This document shows, in pieces, positions 62,478-64,000 of a stretch of 64,000 bases of DNA (positions are counted from its first letter, which is position 1; every line of letters begins with the position of its first letter). The DNA is taken from assembly GCA_002011085.2 (NCBI GenBank), contig MTMB02000001.1, positions 1,277,627 to 1,341,626 of the forward strand. The letters are read 5' to 3'. Source of the stretch: Candidatus Geothermarchaeum rappei. Lineage in GTDB: Archaea; Thermoproteota; Nitrososphaeria; Geothermarchaeales; JDFR-13. A model generated the notes under the pieces. That model did not search any database. It worked only from the letters and a program-made list of their open reading frames with translations, and had not been told where the DNA came from. Both the position numbers and the translations under genes were made by a program.

Positions 62478-64000
62478 TCAGGATTCGTAGACCACTTTGC
62501 CCCCTACTATCGTAGTAACTACCTTGATGTCTTTAATATCTTGTGGAGACACTTCATCCAAGTTATGAGAAAGTATAACCATATCTGCATATTTACCTAC
62601 TTCAATAGAGCCGAGAGAATCTTCGTCGAATCCTAGGTAGGCAGCGTATTTAGTATAAAGCTTTAAAGCCTCCTCCAGACTCATCTTCTCATTCTCTGTA
62701 TACTTACATAGCTCAATATTATCGTAGCATCCTCTAGTTACAGCGGAATATATTCCATATATTGGGTCTATTGGATCAACAGGTGCATCTGAGCCTCCTC
62801 CAATGACGATCCCCCTATTCAGGAGAGTCTTGAAGACATATGTCCATCTAGCCCTTTCTGGCCCAAGCCTGTCTACTGTCCAGAAATCAGATATTATGAA
62901 ACGTGGCTGAACTGCTGCAACCATCTTTAGACGTGACATACGCTCCATTAGATCAGGAGGAGTAAGGGATGCATGTTCAATTCTATGCCTATAGTCACCT
63001 ACATTACCCTGTAGCGTATCCTCCACAGCGTCTAATATAAGCTCTAGTGCATAGTCTCCTATAGCATGCATTGCAAGCTGCAGACCCGCCCTATGACTTT
63101 TGGAGACAACTTCTTTGAGAATCTCTGGAGAGACAACTAGTTTACCCTTGTTTCCCTCTTCATCCGAATAGGCTTCTCTCAATGCAGCGGTTCTACCTCC
63201 AAACGATCCGTCAACAATGATTTTGATCCCGTTTATCCCGAGAAGATCGTCTCCAAAACCACGTTTTATGCCCAGTGATACTACACTGTCGAGGTATTCA
63301 TGGCTATAATATATCCTAGTCCTTAACTTCAGCTCCCCCCTCTCCCTCAAAACCTGTAGGGCGGCTACCTCTTCAGGCAAGGCAGATACGAAATGCACCG
63401 TAGTAAGCCCGTGTTTAACCGCCTCATCAACAGCTAATTTAGCCGCCTTAATATGATCCTCTTTACTAGGAGGAGGAATTACCTTATAAACCAAGCTCAT
63501 GGCGGTCTCCTTTAATATGCCATTTGGTTCTCCCGATGCATCCCTCTCAATGATGCCACCGGGAGGAGCCTTCGTATCTCTATTGATGCCTGCTGCTTCA
63601 AGGGCTCGACTATTTACGACAGCAACGTGTCCACAGACCCTGACTAGATAGACAGGGTTATTAGGAGCCACTTCATCCAAGTCATGTTTATTTGGATACC
63701 TCTTCTCGGCAAACCGCTCCTGATCCCAGGATCTTCCTATGATCCACTCCCCTGGTTTACTCTCCTCCACTTTCATCTTAACAAGCTTCTTCATCTCCTG
63801 TATTGAGGTTACGTGTCTTAGGTCGATGAAGCCGAGTGAAAAACCGAATTTAACTAGATGCACATGTGTATCTATTAAACCGGGTATAACACTTTTACCC
63901 CCTGCATCTATAACCTTAGTTGTGTCCCCGACGTACTTCGAGACGCCATCATTGTCCCCTACATAAATTATCTTACCGTCCTTGACTGCAACAGCCTCAG
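62478..64000 (-). CDS. amidohydrolase family 3 (YtcJ-like), 5' end outside window
   Basis: Metal-dependent hydrolase of the cyclic amidohydrolase superfamily. The frame is open beyond the track's GTG start up to the window edge, reading EAVAVKDGKIIYVG and then PGLIDTHVHLV, the HxH metal motif. This is the normal N-terminus, so the gene is cut by the window. Later motifs are GIKIIVDGSFGGRTAALRE, AMHAIGDYALE and GGGSDAPVDP. The substrate is unknown; relatives include N-substituted formamide deformylase-like enzymes. It runs in the same direction as ggt and is separated from it by 74 bp. Confidence 0.88.
   Translation of the reverse strand, partial: EAVAVKDGKIIYVGDNDGVSKYVGDTTKVIDAGGKSVIPGLIDTHVHLVKFGFSLGFIDLRHVTSIQEMKKLVKMKVEESKPGEWIIGRSWDQERFAEKRYPNKHDLDEVAPNNPVYLVRVCGHVAVVNSRALEAAGINRDTKAPPGGIIERDASGEPNGILKETAMSLVYKVIPPPSKEDHIKAAKLAVDEAVKHGLTTVHFVSALPEEVAALQVLRERGELKLRTRIYYSHEYLDSVVSLGIKRGFGDDLLGINGIKIIVDGSFGGRTAALREAYSDEEGNKGKLVVSPEILKEVVSKSHRAGLQLAMHAIGDYALELILDAVEDTLQGNVGDYRHRIEHASLTPPDLMERMSRLKMVAAVQPRFIISDFWTVDRLGPERARWTYVFKTLLNRGIVIGGGSDAPVDPIDPIYGIYSAVTRGCYDNIELCKYTENEKMSLEEALKLYTKYAAYLGFDEDSLGSIEVGKYADMVILSHNLDEVSPQDIKDIKVVTTIVGGKVVYES

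Overview
The window is a chromosomal segment from a hyperthermophilic archaeon, most likely a member of the Thermoproteota (Crenarchaeota). Three kinds of evidence support this. Informational genes are archaeal or eukaryote-like: aIF6, prefoldin alpha, TFE, Spt5, P0/L12, L19e, L31e, L32e, L39e, S4e, S19e, NAC, MBF1 and Cbf5. Glycine decarboxylase is split into two subunits. Several tRNA genes carry very short introns, and the TFE-Trm56-HflX-MBF1-NAC block is a gene order familiar from crenarchaea. Codon use is rich in AGG, AGA and ATA, and starts are often GTG or TTG. I cannot name the genus. I saw no rRNA, CRISPR array, insertion sequence or prophage.

Layout. 1-7372: the 3' end of an asparagine synthase, metG, a PHP phosphoesterase, a tRNA methylthiotransferase, and gcvPB/gcvPA. 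7528-12328: a membrane-anchored coiled-coil protein of possible ribophorin I type, tRNA-Gln, an alternative-type GlmU, a stand-alone ThrRS editing domain, a decayed tRNA fragment, tRNA-Arg and a DUF434 gene. 12335-17957: leuS and alaS. 18161-21222: the stalk operon secE-spt5-rpl11-rpl1-rplP0-rpl12. 21420-26571: dtdA, argF, ftsY, pfdA, eif6, rpl31e, rpl39e, a PDCD5-like gene and rps19e. 26688-30968: a candidate structured RNA, a tRNA-Met with three introns, and a peptide-type ABC transporter (binding protein plus two permeases, no ATPases). 31133-37126: small metabolic and membrane genes, a threonine dehydratase-like enzyme and a CopB-type copper ATPase. 37241-42622: tRNAs Phe, Ala, His, Thr and Ser interspersed with a PUA protein, a secreted beta-propeller locus and a galU-like gene. 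42685-55045: the spc part of the ribosomal superoperon, from rpl22 to cbf5, all on the minus strand. 55295-64000: a secreted unknown, then tfe, trm56, hflX, mbf1, nac, a winged-helix unknown, gamma-glutamyltransferase and an amidohydrolase cut by the window edge.

How it works together. Most of the window makes or polishes the translation apparatus: ribosomal proteins, aminoacyl-tRNA synthetases, proofreading enzymes (the AlaRS and LeuRS editing domains, ThrRS-ed, DTD2), tRNA modification (MTTase, Trm56, Cbf5), targeting (SecY, SecE, FtsY, the DUF106/EMC3 protein) and nascent-chain factors. The less ordinary material is at the edges of these operons. It comprises the multi-intron tRNA-Met, a D-loop intron in tRNA-Arg beside a tRNA remnant, the ribophorin-like membrane protein, the beta-propeller/winged-helix/secreted-protein locus with shared repeat motifs, an L31e with an acidic N-terminal extension, and a P0 protein lacking its acidic tail.
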